Source: Aequorivita sp. CIP111184 | GTDB taxonomy: Bacteria; Bacteroidota; Bacteroidia; Flavobacteriales; Flavobacteriaceae | Reading direction: 5' to 3' | Length of the DNA: 64,000 bases | NCBI RefSeq assembly: GCF_900489465.1 | Contig: NZ_UEFQ01000028.1 | Location: forward strand, 124,001 to 188,000 | Part shown: piece after piece, positions 1 through 8,085 of the stretch | Position numbering within the stretch: the stretch's first letter is position 1 | Layout: each line of letters starts with the position of its first letter | The notes under the pieces: model-generated | What the model was told of the DNA's origin: nothing | Databases searched by the model: none | The model's input: only the letters and a program-made list of their open reading frames with translations | Translations under genes and position numbers: made by a program

Positions 1-15
1 GAAGCATTACGTTAT

Positions 16-2163
16 ATGGATAGAAAAAATTTACAAAACATCGAATTGAAGACGGAAACTTCCGAAGGTCAACCTGAGCCTGTCGAAGGTATGCAACCAG
101 TAACTACTATTACCGCTGAGGAAATAACCATCAAAAAGCAATACACAACTGAAGACCTTAAAAACCTTCAGCACTTAAACTTCGTTGCCGGAATAGCGCC
201 ATACCTTCGTGGACCTTACTCAACAATGTATGTCCGCCGTCCGTGGACCATCCGTCAATACGCAGGCTTTTCCACAGCAGAAGATAGCAACGCATTTTAC
301 AGAAGAAACTTAGCCGCCGGCCAAAAAGGACTTTCCGTAGCGTTCGATCTTGCCACACACCGCGGTTACGACAGCGACCACGAAAGAGTAGAGGGCGACG
401 TAGGGAAAGCTGGCGTAGCCATAGATAGCGTAGAGGATATGAAAATCCTTTTCGACCAAATTCCGTTAGACAAGATGAGCGTTTCCATGACCATGAACGG
501 CGCTGTGCTTCCCATTATGGCTTTTTATATAGTTGCCGCCGAAGAACAGGGCGTTTTACCAAAAGACTTGGAAGGAACCATCCAAAATGACATTTTAAAA
601 GAATTCATGGTGCGGAACACTTACATCTATCCGCCTACGCCTTCCATGAAAATCATCAGCGATATTTTCGAATTCGCTTCCAAGAATATGCCCAAGTTCA
701 ATAGCATCTCCATCTCCGGCTACCATATGCAGGAAGCGGGAGCCACGGCAGATATTGAACTTGCTTACACATTAGCAGACGGTCTAGAATACATCCGCAC
801 TGGTATAAAAGCGGGAATGGACATAGATACTTTCGCCCCGCGCTTATCCTTTTTCTGGGGGATTGGTATGAACCACTTTATGGAAATCGCAAAGATGCGT
901 GCCGCCAGAATGCTTTGGGCAAAAATTGTAAAACAGTTCAACCCCAAAAGCGAAAAATCACTTGCATTAAGAACCCACTGCCAAACCAGCGGTTGGAGTC
1001 TTACCGAACAAGATCCATTTAACAACGTGGCACGAACAGTTATTGAAGCCACCGCCGCAGTTTTCGGTGGCACGCAATCTTTACATACAAACGCTTTGGA
1101 TGAAGCCATTGCGCTTCCAACAGATTTCTCTGCGCGTATTGCAAGAAACACCCAGATTTTCCTTCAAACCGAAACCCAGATTACCAAAACGGTTGACCCT
1201 TGGGCAGGAAGTTATTATGTGGAAAATCTTACCAACGAAATCGCCAACAAAGCCTGGGCGCTAATAGAGGAAGTGGAAGAGCTTGGCGGAATGACCAAAG
1301 CCATTGAGGCTGGCATTCCCAAACTGCGCATAGAGGAAGCTTCCGCAAGAAAGCAAGCGCGTATTGATAGCGGACAGGATATTATTGTGGGCGTAAACAA
1401 ATACCGCCTCGCAAAAGAAGACCCGTTGCAAATTTTGGATGTGGACAACCAAAAAGTCCGCACTTCGCAGATTGAAAGACTAAACCATATAAAAGCCACT
1501 CGCGATACCAAAAAGGTAGAAAAGTCACTGACAGATATTACTGAATGTGCAAAGACAGGTCAGGGAAATTTATTAGCTTTAGCCGTAGAAGCTGCCCGCT
1601 ACAGGGCAACACTTGGCGAAATCTCTACTGCGATGGAAAAGGAATTCGGTAGGTATAAAGCACAAATTAGATCTTTTAGCGGCGTGTATAGTAAAGAAAT
1701 AAAGAAAGACGAAAGTTTTGAAAAAGCAAGGCAAATGGCAGACCAGTTCGCGGAATTGGAAGGTCGTCGTCCACGTATTATGATTGCCAAAATGGGACAG
1801 GACGGTCACGATCGTGGCGCCAAAGTAGTAGCCACAGGCTATGCCGATGTAGGTTTTGATGTAGATATTGGCCCATTGTTCCAAACCCCCGCCGAAGCCG
1901 CAAAACAAGCCGTAGAAAACGATGTGCACATCCTCGGTGTTTCCTCCCTTGCCGCAGGCCACAAAACTTTAGTGCCACAGGTTATTGAAGCCCTAAAAAA
2001 GTACGGCCGCGAAGATATTATGGTTATCGTGGGCGGTGTAATCCCACACCAAGATTATCAATACCTTTTTGATGCTGGTGCAGTTGCCGTTTACGGTCCC
2101 GGCACTCGTATTAGTGATGCGGCTATTGAGATGTTGGGGATTTTGATTGAGGGGGTGGAGTGA
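16..2163 (+). CDS. scpA: methylmalonyl-CoA mutase, large (catalytic) subunit
   Basis: This enzyme interconverts (R)-methylmalonyl-CoA and succinyl-CoA with adenosylcobalamin, in the cytosolic propionate/succinate pathway. The 715 residues fit the family: an N-terminal TIM-barrel mutase domain (substrate loop [11 protein letters not shown] near residue 75) and a C-terminal B12-binding domain with the DxHxxG motif, D596-G-H598-D-R-G601, where H598 is the lower axial cobalt ligand. The start [11 protein letters not shown] resembles flavobacterial homologues, but the frame stays open to base 1 (E-A-L-R-Y before the Met), so a slightly longer protein is possible. The small subunit gene is expected just upstream, outside the window. 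Cobalamin uptake genes lie at the other end of the window. Confidence 0.96.
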   Translation: MDRKNLQNIELKTETSEGQPEPVEGMQPVTTITAEEITIKKQYTTEDLKNLQHLNFVAGIAPYLRGPYSTMYVRRPWTIRQYAGFSTAEDSNAFYRRNLAAGQKGLSVAFDLATHRGYDSDHERVEGDVGKAGVAIDSVEDMKILFDQIPLDKMSVSMTMNGAVLPIMAFYIVAAEEQGVLPKDLEGTIQNDILKEFMVRNTYIYPPTPSMKIISDIFEFASKNMPKFNSISISGYHMQEAGATADIELAYTLADGLEYIRTGIKAGMDIDTFAPRLSFFWGIGMNHFMEIAKMRAARMLWAKIVKQFNPKSEKSLALRTHCQTSGWSLTEQDPFNNVARTVIEATAAVFGGTQSLHTNALDEAIALPTDFSARIARNTQIFLQTETQITKTVDPWAGSYYVENLTNEIANKAWALIEEVEELGGMTKAIEAGIPKLRIEEASARKQARIDSGQDIIVGVNKYRLAKEDPLQILDVDNQKVRTSQIERLNHIKATRDTKKVEKSLTDITECAKTGQGNLLALAVEAARYRATLGEISTAMEKEFGRYKAQIRSFSGVYSKEIKKDESFEKARQMADQFAELEGRRPRIMIAKMGQDGHDRGAKVVATGYADVGFDVDIGPLFQTPAEAAKQAVENDVHILGVSSLAAGHKTLVPQVIEALKKYGREDIMVIVGGVIPHQDYQYLFDAGAVAVYGPGTRISDAAIEMLGILIEGVE

Positions 2164-2241
2164 ATTTTGGGAATTACCTTCAAATTAAAAATTTAATTTT
2201 TAATAAAATACATTTGTCTTGTAATATTAAATCTTAAATAG

Positions 2242-2688
2242 ATGTCAAACATTAAATGTATTTTAAAAAACCCTATTGTTGAATTAAAAAAATTAAACAA
2301 TCTTTCTCACGAAGATTGTAATCGAGGAATAAGCTTAGTTTATTTACATAGTATCCGAAATTATTTTTTACACGATCAACAAACTTATTTAGAATCAATC
2401 AGAATTTTAGATAGCGACGATAATAACAATTTACAAGTTCTCGATTATGATTGTGAAATTCTGAATTTGGAAATTATTAATTTTAAAAAATGTTCAATTG
2501 ATTTATTAGTAAAAATAGATCTGTTTTTTAAAGTTCGAGAGTTTGGAAATATGAATAAATACCCACTTAGACATTTTCAGTTAAATGCTAAAACGATTCT
2601 TATTTTTAATGAACCATATAACCATAAAATAGTTTTTAAAGATATTGATTATAAAGAACTTAAGATGAACATCTCTATTATGTCATGA
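2242..2688 (+). CDS. hypothetical protein, 148 aa
   Basis: I do not recognise this protein. It is 148 residues, without signal peptide or membrane segment, rich in Asn, Ile and Leu, with alternating hydrophobic stretches suggesting a mixed alpha/beta cytosolic domain. It starts 78 bases after the mutase gene and is followed by another unknown gene on the same strand. Its very AT-rich composition differs clearly from the upstream mutase gene, which fits an accessory gene. The size and setting would suit an immunity-type protein, but nothing in the sequence shows that. ORF length and context are the only support for coding. Confidence 0.6.
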   Translation: MSNIKCILKNPIVELKKLNNLSHEDCNRGISLVYLHSIRNYFLHDQQTYLESIRILDSDDNNNLQVLDYDCEILNLEIINFKKCSIDLLVKIDLFFKVREFGNMNKYPLRHFQLNAKTILIFNEPYNHKIVFKDIDYKELKMNISIMS

Positions 2689-2747
2689 TTTGTTTGTATT
2701 TAATTATATCCAAAATATTGAAATATTTACTCTAATAATTCCAAATC

Positions 2748-3332
2748 ATGAAAATAGTCAATATTATAGTTTTCCTCTTCTTTATTTCTACAGCTAATAG
2801 TCTTGCACAAATAGCACAAAATGATTACAATATTTTTCAAGCAAAGGAATTTAGTAAAGATATCTCCCTTTTTAAATCGAAGACATTCTTGCTTCACAAT
2901 GTTTTAGCTATAAAGGAGACAGTATTGACTTTTGAGTCGATTCCTTTGGCTGCTGCGAGTTCTGGAGAATTAACGACATTGCTTTATCGTTGTGAACAAT
3001 TAAATAAAGAAGGACTTATTTTAGGATTTTACGGAGATTATTGGAATGATTCAGGTGTTACATTTCAAGGTTACGGTTTTAAAAATTTACCCAAGGAAAA
3101 AGCAATCGAGTTTTTTAATAAAATTGAAAAGTCAATTGAAGAAAATAAAAAGTTCTTAAAAGATAGTAATGATTACAATAACATAGCATTTAGCTTTGAT
3201 GATATGAAAATCTTAATTTGGACAATTTCTGGTAGTTATAAAATCAGGGTTTATTGGAATGGTTTTGATTCCACATGGGAGCAAATCTCTTATGAAAGAT
3301 CAAAAAAAAGATTTGAAAAAAAAATAAACTAA
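2748..3332 (+). CDS. hypothetical secreted protein, 194 aa
   Basis: The protein starts with a clear signal peptide (MKIVNIIVFLFFISTANSLAQ), so it is probably periplasmic or surface exposed. The mature part is about 173 residues, with Trp/Tyr-rich segments near the C-terminus (about residues 155-180) and a very basic tail (KKRFEKKIN). I see no catalytic motif and no sorting domain. It follows the 148-residue unknown gene by 59 bases on the same strand and may be co-transcribed. The family is not recognised. Confidence 0.65.
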   Translation: MKIVNIIVFLFFISTANSLAQIAQNDYNIFQAKEFSKDISLFKSKTFLLHNVLAIKETVLTFESIPLAAASSGELTTLLYRCEQLNKEGLILGFYGDYWNDSGVTFQGYGFKNLPKEKAIEFFNKIEKSIEENKKFLKDSNDYNNIAFSFDDMKILIWTISGSYKIRVYWNGFDSTWEQISYERSKKRFEKKIN

Positions 3333-3344
3333 CTCTCGCAATCG

Positions 3345-3480
3345 CACGTTTGAATGGTGTGTTCGCAAACTTGCTCACAACCAATCGCAGTTTTGCCAAA
3401 GGCAAGGAAGGCGTTGCAAATGCGAACCAGCGAGTTAATTTTGCCAAAGGAAAGAAACGCGTTGCAACACACACCAGCAC
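3345..3480. repeat. GC-rich intergenic repeat element with internal direct repeats
   Basis: Between two convergent unknown genes lies a stretch much richer in GC than its flanks. It holds a 29-base direct repeat, 3391-3419 and 3439-3467, matching at 26 of 29 positions; both copies begin TTTTGCCAAAGG and end GCGTTGCAA. The segment near 3345 (CGCACGTTT...GGTGTGTT) resembles one near 5103. Similar GC-rich strings recur between genes in flavobacterial genomes as I remember them, but I cannot search for copies. A 78-codon reading frame on the minus strand mirrors the DNA repeat and is probably not a gene. Confidence 0.6.
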
Positions 3481-3494
3481 ATGGATAAATCTTT

Positions 3495-3962
3495 TTATAA
3501 TTTTGGTCGGCTTAGAATACTGATGTTCCCATCTTCATTATAACTGACAATGATTAATATAAAATTTGTTTCCCAAAAGAAAGCATCATTATATTTAACG
3601 TGAGATTTAAAGCGCTTATCTAATATTTTTGAAATTAAATTTATACCATTGCCATCCGATTTAGTTATGATTATGTGCTCTAAATCTCCTTGCGAATTAA
3701 AATAAGCCCTTCCGGTATCAAAACCGAGATCTGAAAAAATATTATATTCATCATCACCGCTAAGCAGGGTCAAAAGATTTGTCATTCTTGTAATCCAATA
3801 AGTTTTTTTTTCAGATTTAACCGATGAAACATCGCCTTCTTCAAGTGGATATTCGGTAATTTTTTTATAATAATCAACATTTAAAAATGTATAATCATTT
3901 TGTGAGAGTGCAAGAGAAATAAAAGAAAGAAAAATAAATATAGAGAGCAGAATTTTTTTCAT
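3495..3962 (-). CDS. hypothetical secreted protein, 155 aa
   Basis: A signal peptide is clear (MKKILLSIFIFLSFISLALSQ), giving a mature exported protein of about 134 residues. The mature part has acidic and aromatic segments without recognisable catalytic motifs, cysteine pairs or repeats. It is convergent with the preceding 194-residue gene, separated by the GC-rich repeat element. No family could be assigned. The signal peptide and even codon use support it being a real gene. Confidence 0.65.
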   Translation of the reverse strand: MKKILLSIFIFLSFISLALSQNDYTFLNVDYYKKITEYPLEEGDVSSVKSEKKTYWITRMTNLLTLLSGDDEYNIFSDLGFDTGRAYFNSQGDLEHIIITKSDGNGINLISKILDKRFKSHVKYNDAFFWETNFILIIVSYNEDGNISILSRPKL

Positions 3963-4275
3963 TGTCTTTAATTTTAATACAAATATACCATTATAATTTC
4001 TTGTTTTATTTTAGAATAAATATAGGTTTTATCGCTCCGCTAGCGCCACCGTCCCGCTCATGCCTATTCCTCCAAAACCCTTTTAAAGTTTTAACCCATA
4101 ATTTCAAAGACACTATATTTCTTTAATCATTAGCTTTTCTGGAAAATGAGAGACTTCAATGGAAAGGATTATTTTTAGAAAACCAATTACGATTTTTAAT
4201 TGGAGTATTTTTGTCGATATTAGGTACAGCTCATTTGTAAAACTTGAGCTTTCATTTATTAAAATTATAAGACTT
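3963..4275. other. intergenic region with a short GC-rich island
   Basis: About 310 bases without a convincing gene. Most is AT-rich, but 4032-4072 is a sharp GC-rich island that includes the palindrome GCTAGC inside CGCTCCGCTAGCG. It looks like another fragment of dispersed repeat material. A reading frame from 4159 joins the following gene, but its first 39 residues look like translated non-coding DNA. Confidence 0.4.
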
Positions 4276-4938
4276 ATGAAAATACATATGAAGATTACCG
4301 ATTTAAAGAAGGTTAGCGAACTGGATTTTTATTGGAAAAATTCTGATTATAAAAATCTTCTTAAAGAATTTGGTTATGCTGATGTTGAAGGTATTCCAGA
4401 AAATGAAATTCTGGACTATCTTTTTTTGGCAATTTTAGATTATAAACCGGCAGAAGCTGCAGCGGTTATTTTAACCTATAAAATGAGTGATAAATTAAAC
4501 GAGGGTCAGATTCAAAACCTGGCTAATGAAATGTTGTTGGATAAGTTAGCTGAAGAATATCCAGACCCGGCTTTGCATTTTGATATATTTAATATAAATC
4601 AATTTTTACGAAAAGCATATAACGGTTCATTTCCAGATACAGAAGCAACCATTATTACCGCAGAAATTCAGGGAATGGGCGAGGATGTTGAAATGACAAA
4701 GGAGATCCTGATTAAAACTTTATCTCATGGTTTAAGGGATAGCAATTTAGTGAAAAGACTTTATGGTGATCAATTAAACGGCACTTTGCCTTTTGAGGAT
4801 GCTGGAAAGGTAATTTGGCATTTTAGGAAATTATCTGAAAATGAAGTAGAAATCATTACCTCAAATTATTTGATTGCCAGAGAAGACTTCGGATTAATGG
4901 AGTTTGAGACGGAGTTAAAATATTTTGAGGAAGATTAA
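4276..4938 (+). CDS. hypothetical protein, about 220 aa
   Basis: Cytosolic, acidic protein of unknown family without signal peptide or membrane segments. Predicted largely helical, with regions such as DYLFLAILDYKPAEAAAVIL. The frame extends upstream to 4159, but that part is rich in Ile/Phe/Arg and unlike the rest; ATG at 4276 (or 4288, MKITDLKK) is the more likely start. The stop codon at 4936-4938 is followed in the same frame by the relic of a YoeB toxin gene, so the present C-terminus (KYFEED) may lie at a recombination junction. No function can be given. Confidence 0.6.
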   Translation: MKIHMKITDLKKVSELDFYWKNSDYKNLLKEFGYADVEGIPENEILDYLFLAILDYKPAEAAAVILTYKMSDKLNEGQIQNLANEMLLDKLAEEYPDPALHFDIFNINQFLRKAYNGSFPDTEATIITAEIQGMGEDVEMTKEILIKTLSHGLRDSNLVKRLYGDQLNGTLPFEDAGKVIWHFRKLSENEVEIITSNYLIAREDFGLMEFETELKYFEED

Positions 4939-5091
4939 GAAGAAACTCCTTTTGAAGGTATAGGTAAACCCGAAGCTTTAAAATATCAGCTCACAGGATT
5001 CTGGTCTAGGCGAATTAATAGAGAACATCGTTTAATTTATAAAATCAAATCTTAGATAATAACAGTATATTCTCTAAAAGGGCATTATTAA
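4939..5091 (+). pseudogene. relic of a YoeB-family toxin gene (C-terminal two thirds, with internal stop)
   Basis: Translation from 4939 gives [13 protein letters not shown], then [17 protein letters not shown], a stop at 5053-5055, and in the same frame VYSLKGHY followed by TAA at 5089-5091. Laid on E. coli YoeB (84 aa), this covers about residues 35-84 without a gap. The catalytic E46, R65 and H83 and the final Tyr are kept, and one codon (position 73) has become TAG. The first ~34 residues and any start codon are missing, and no YefM antitoxin gene is nearby. YoeB is a ribosome-dependent mRNA interferase, and this copy cannot make a full protein. Confidence 0.85.
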
Positions 5092-5095
5092 TACC

Positions 5096-5131
5096 GCACA
5101 CTAGCGCACGTTTCTAAAGTGTGTCCATGTA
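5096..5131. repeat. short GC-rich repeat-like segment
   Basis: Directly after the YoeB relic a GC-rich stretch appears in AT-rich surroundings: GCGCACGTTT at about 5104, then AAAGTGTGTCC. It shares the pattern CGCACGTTT...GTGTGT with the segment near 3345. The flanking CACAC and GTGTG can pair imperfectly. Interpreted as a second fragment of the same repeat family. Confidence 0.35.
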
Positions 5132-5233
5132 GTTTTTCAGAAACATTTTCCACAGGCTATAAAAATAAAGAAAACACAACCAAAACAATATTCGTATCTT
5201 GTAAGAAACTATTTACTAAATACTTATAAGATT

Positions 5234-6025
5234 ATGAAAGCAAAAATTAAATTTAGTATTGCGCTACTACTATTGGCTTTTGGAATTGTTTCATTTACAA
5301 GTAACGAAGAAGTTTTGATTCACCCTAATGAGACTATCGCTTCATCAAAGATTGAAACCTTTACCTTTTCATCAAATGGAACAAGTTATAATGGTAAAAT
5401 ATTCTTGCCGGCCGCTTTTGAAAAAAATAAAAACCTGCCAGTTATCTATTTAATAGATTTTTCAGATCAACATTTTAAACTTGCAACTGACGAATTTGAA
5501 AAGGTAATTGATGGTGTAAACCAAATTCAGGGGCTTGATGCACTTGTTGTTAGTTTAGAAAACATTCCTGATTTTGACGCTGAACCCGAAACATTTCAAA
5601 AGCATTATGAGATTTATAAAAATATGGCAAGGTATGTTGATAGTAAATACACCGAAAACGCATCTAGAACATTAATTGGAAGAGGAAGTGAAGCAGGTAT
5701 AATTCTTATGGCTCTTTTTGTTGAAAACTCAGAAACTTCGGTTTTTGATAATTTTATTGTAACAGATCCATCTCCTAAATATGCATCAGCTATTATAGAT
5801 TTAATTGAAGATGATTCTATTCCGAAAAACAAAAAGAATAAAAAGCTCCATTATTCCTTCTCAATAAGTAATGATCGTGCAAAATGTACCAAACTTATCA
5901 ATCTGATAAAAGATGCTAATTATGGATGGTTACAAGTACAATCAATTGAATACACGAATATTGATTATGAAAATACATATCCAATTGCTTATACAGCTGG
6001 AATAAAATACATTTTCAACAAATAA
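5234..6025 (+). CDS. exported esterase-like alpha/beta-hydrolase homologue lacking obvious catalytic residues
   Basis: The 263-residue protein has an N-terminal signal/anchor (residues 5-22). The layout resembles the Esterase D/enterochelin esterase fold: a beta strand then LPVIYLIDF (68-76), a nucleophile-elbow-like LIGRGSEAG (147-155) and a C-terminal GIKYIF. In active relatives the elbow is GxSxG; here the aligned residue is G151, with S152 shifted by one. The C-terminal segment where the catalytic His usually lies reads ENTYPIA. It is therefore either a non-catalytic relative or only a distant one. A TTGTAAGAAA stretch before the start may be promoter sequence. Fold assignment is by motif memory only. 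Confidence 0.5.
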   Translation: MKAKIKFSIALLLLAFGIVSFTSNEEVLIHPNETIASSKIETFTFSSNGTSYNGKIFLPAAFEKNKNLPVIYLIDFSDQHFKLATDEFEKVIDGVNQIQGLDALVVSLENIPDFDAEPETFQKHYEIYKNMARYVDSKYTENASRTLIGRGSEAGIILMALFVENSETSVFDNFIVTDPSPKYASAIIDLIEDDSIPKNKKNKKLHYSFSISNDRAKCTKLINLIKDANYGWLQVQSIEYTNIDYENTYPIAYTAGIKYIFNK

Positions 6026-6303
6026 TTTAGGACAATACAAGCTAAAACCTAACAATAAAAAAATTGACAAACTAGAAATAGTTAAAGTAATTGTTAGCAA
6101 CACAGCAGATGTATTACCAGACATAGAAGCACAAAACATTGCAATAGGCGATCGTTTAGTGGATTGGGCAGAAAATTCAATAGACCGTGCAGATATTGTA
6201 ATAATTACCTTGAAGTCATTATCGCTAGCTATTCCAATGTTGGAACTTGCATATGCAAATACTTTCGGAGATTTAGTAGATAGAATTCATGCACATATGT
6301 AAA
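6006..6303 (+). pseudogene. start-less ORF remnant of unknown family
   Basis: A frame open from 6006 to the stop at 6301-6303 has protein-like composition: ...IVKVIVSNTADVLPDIEAQN, then DRLVDWAENSIDRADIVIIT, and a C-terminus ending DLVDRIHAHM. It has no ATG, GTG or TTG at a sensible position upstream of this conserved-looking part and overlaps the end of the preceding gene. I read it as the 3' end of a gene whose front part was lost. The family is not recognised. It fills most of the 347-base gap before the PETase-like gene. Confidence 0.45.
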
Positions 6304-6371
6304 CCTTTTGATATATAACCGTTTATTAGTAAAAACACAAACTCACGTATTCACCTAATCACTTATTCACA

Positions 6372-7466
6372 TTAGTTTCTTACAATCTTCACAGTTTCAT
6401 TTCCTAAACGCACATAATAAAGCCCTTTCGCAAAGTTTGAAAAGTCAATCTGCTTTTCACTTTGGGTAAGTTCACCAGACAGTAATCGTTGCCCAAGCGC
6501 AGAATACACTTCAAAATGTACGGGATTGGTACTATTTATATTTACAAAGTCGTGCGTAGGGTTTGGATATACGCTTATCGCAAAGCTATTATCAGGCACA
6601 CTAAGCAACTCACATTCAAAACTAGATAGTACTTTAGAAGCCGCTGGAGGATCTACTAATAGTGACTCAGTTAATAACGGACAATAACAGTCATTTTCAT
6701 CTACATATAACTTAAGCCAAGAAAGCGCTATTTTACCCACAGCACCATTGCCACCGTTTGGTGTATTCGCTACCGAATGGTTTCCATTTTCAATTTCAAA
6801 AAGTAGCTTATTGGTTGTATTTGGAGTAGCTGCATAATGCAGGTCTGCGTGTTGTGCAGGAGGGGCAGTGGGGTCATTTTCGCCGCTAAAAATCAACACA
6901 GGACTGTCGTGGTTTAAGGAAGCGTTTGGTAGCCAAGGACACAAAGCAACCACACCTTTTATGGTATTGTCCAATACAGCTGCACGTTGCGCGCCGCCGC
7001 CGCCCATAGACCATCCGCTCACTGCAAATTTGTCAACATCAAGCTGGTTTTCTAATGGAGATGAGCTTCGGGTATTTTCCTGGCGCATAGTTTCTAAAGC
7101 GTCAATAAGCGCAACGGCTCTTTCCTCTGGAAAATCAAAAAGAGAATTGGTTCCAATAATGATGGTAACTATTCCGTGGGAAGCATAAAAAGGCCCCCAT
7201 TCTTCAACACTGGAAGGGAGTGCGGTAAACCCAGGAACAATGGCAATACTGGCAAAAGGAGGTGTAGCATTTGTGGGATAATATACCGTGGCACCTTGAT
7301 AATCTGGGCCATTTCTAAGGCCATCCGCTTCAGTAAGTGTAGCAACTTCATAGGGCCCTGGGTTTGTTAAACTCTCTATGGTTACATCGCCACATTGCGC
7401 AAATATAATATTTGGTGCAAAAGAGGTTGCTAAGAAGAAAAGCGCTACTGCGTAAATTTTTTTCAT
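6372..7466 (-). CDS. secreted PETase/cutinase-like polyester hydrolase with type IX secretion sorting domain
   Basis: Counting from the first Met of the 370-residue frame (7484), a signal peptide (residues 7-29, ending IIFAQ) leads to an alpha/beta hydrolase closely patterned on PET hydrolases: VPGFTAL (83-89, F86 where IsPETase has Y87), GWSMGGGG (157-164, nucleophile S159), CPW with W184 at the second aromatic clamp position, ENDPTAP with D204, and GNHSVAN with H236. A cysteine-bearing segment (DCYCPL) follows. The last ~70 residues are a type A sorting domain (VYPNPTHDFVNI ... GLYYVRL), so export by the type IX system is expected. Start chosen at 7466 (residue 7) because it opens the signal peptide. 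Bacteroidota enzymes of this architecture with activity on PET are known; natural substrates are uncertain. Confidence 0.88.
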   Translation of the reverse strand: MKKIYAVALFFLATSFAPNIIFAQCGDVTIESLTNPGPYEVATLTEADGLRNGPDYQGATVYYPTNATPPFASIAIVPGFTALPSSVEEWGPFYASHGIVTIIIGTNSLFDFPEERAVALIDALETMRQENTRSSSPLENQLDVDKFAVSGWSMGGGGAQRAAVLDNTIKGVVALCPWLPNASLNHDSPVLIFSGENDPTAPPAQHADLHYAATPNTTNKLLFEIENGNHSVANTPNGGNGAVGKIALSWLKLYVDENDCYCPLLTESLLVDPPAASKVLSSFECELLSVPDNSFAISVYPNPTHDFVNINSTNPVHFEVYSALGQRLLSGELTQSEKQIDFSNFAKGLYYVRLGNETVKIVRN

Positions 7467-7573
7467 ATGTATAATTTTAAACAACTGTTTCCATGTTGAA
7501 AAATAGACTTTTTAAAGTTTTCATCAAAATATAAACCGCGCAAATAGCAATTAACTCCCCTAAAATATTTCAT

Positions 7574-7581
7574 TATCTTTG
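7574..7581 (+). promoter_or_regulatory. -7 promoter element of the DinB-like gene
   Basis: TATCTTTG matches the Bacteroidetes TAnnTTTG element, 32 bases before the ATG at 7613. No clear -33 TTG is seen, so confidence is moderate. Confidence 0.45.
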
Positions 7582-7612
7582 AAGTGCAATCATTCGAAGA
7601 TAATCAAGCCTC

Positions 7613-8077
7613 ATGAACGAATCAAAACGCATTCAAACACTTTTCATAGATCTATACCACGGCCATCCTTGGCTGGACGTAACATTGGATGACACTCTTA
7701 GCTTTATTACTGCAGCCCAAGCCGTTCAGCGCCCCATAAAAGACGCAAATACCATCTGGGAAATAGTAAATCACATAATAGCTTGGCGTGAAAATGTACT
7801 AAAAAGAGTGCAGGGGGAAATAATAGAAACCCCTTCAAACAATTATATTGAAAAGATAAAAGATCCTTCTGAACAAGCGTGGCGCATAACTCGTGAAGCA
7901 CTTGAAACTAGCCAAAAAAAGTGGCTCTACTTTTTAGGCACTTTTAACGAAGCAGATTTCATTAATGAATATCCTGTTAATAAACTCACCTATTATCAGC
8001 ACATCCACGGCATCATTCAGCACGACGCCTATCATTTGGGGCAAATTGTGCTTTTGGCAAAAATTACCAATCCCTAA
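7613..8077 (+). CDS. DinB-like family protein (putative metal-binding four-helix bundle)
   Basis: The 154 residues fit the DinB/YfiT-like bundle. The three-histidine metal site is visible: H54 in IVNHIIAWRE and the H137-xxx-H141 pair in QHDAYHLGQ. The usual DinB context NHIIAWRENVL and HGIIQHDAYHLGQI is well conserved. Members include thiol-dependent transferases and many proteins of unknown role; no substrate can be named here. It begins at an ATG 32 bases after a TAnnTTTG element and is followed by DUF6122 after only 8 bases, so the two are probably co-transcribed. Confidence 0.85.
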   Translation: MNESKRIQTLFIDLYHGHPWLDVTLDDTLSFITAAQAVQRPIKDANTIWEIVNHIIAWRENVLKRVQGEIIETPSNNYIEKIKDPSEQAWRITREALETSQKKWLYFLGTFNEADFINEYPVNKLTYYQHIHGIIQHDAYHLGQIVLLAKITNP

Positions 8078-8085
8078 GTTGATCA

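Noticed and set aside
1-15. Extension of the methylmalonyl-CoA mutase frame to the window edge
   Set aside because: The five codons before the Met could equally be the end of the upstream subunit gene; there is not enough sequence to decide.
765-1151. 128-codon antisense frame in the methylmalonyl-CoA mutase gene
   Set aside because: It is a shadow of a highly conserved gene and has no family features.
3244-3480. 78-codon frame on the minus strand within the GC-rich repeat
   Set aside because: Its internal amino-acid repeat simply mirrors the DNA repeat, it overlaps the end of a better-supported gene and has no signal or promoter.
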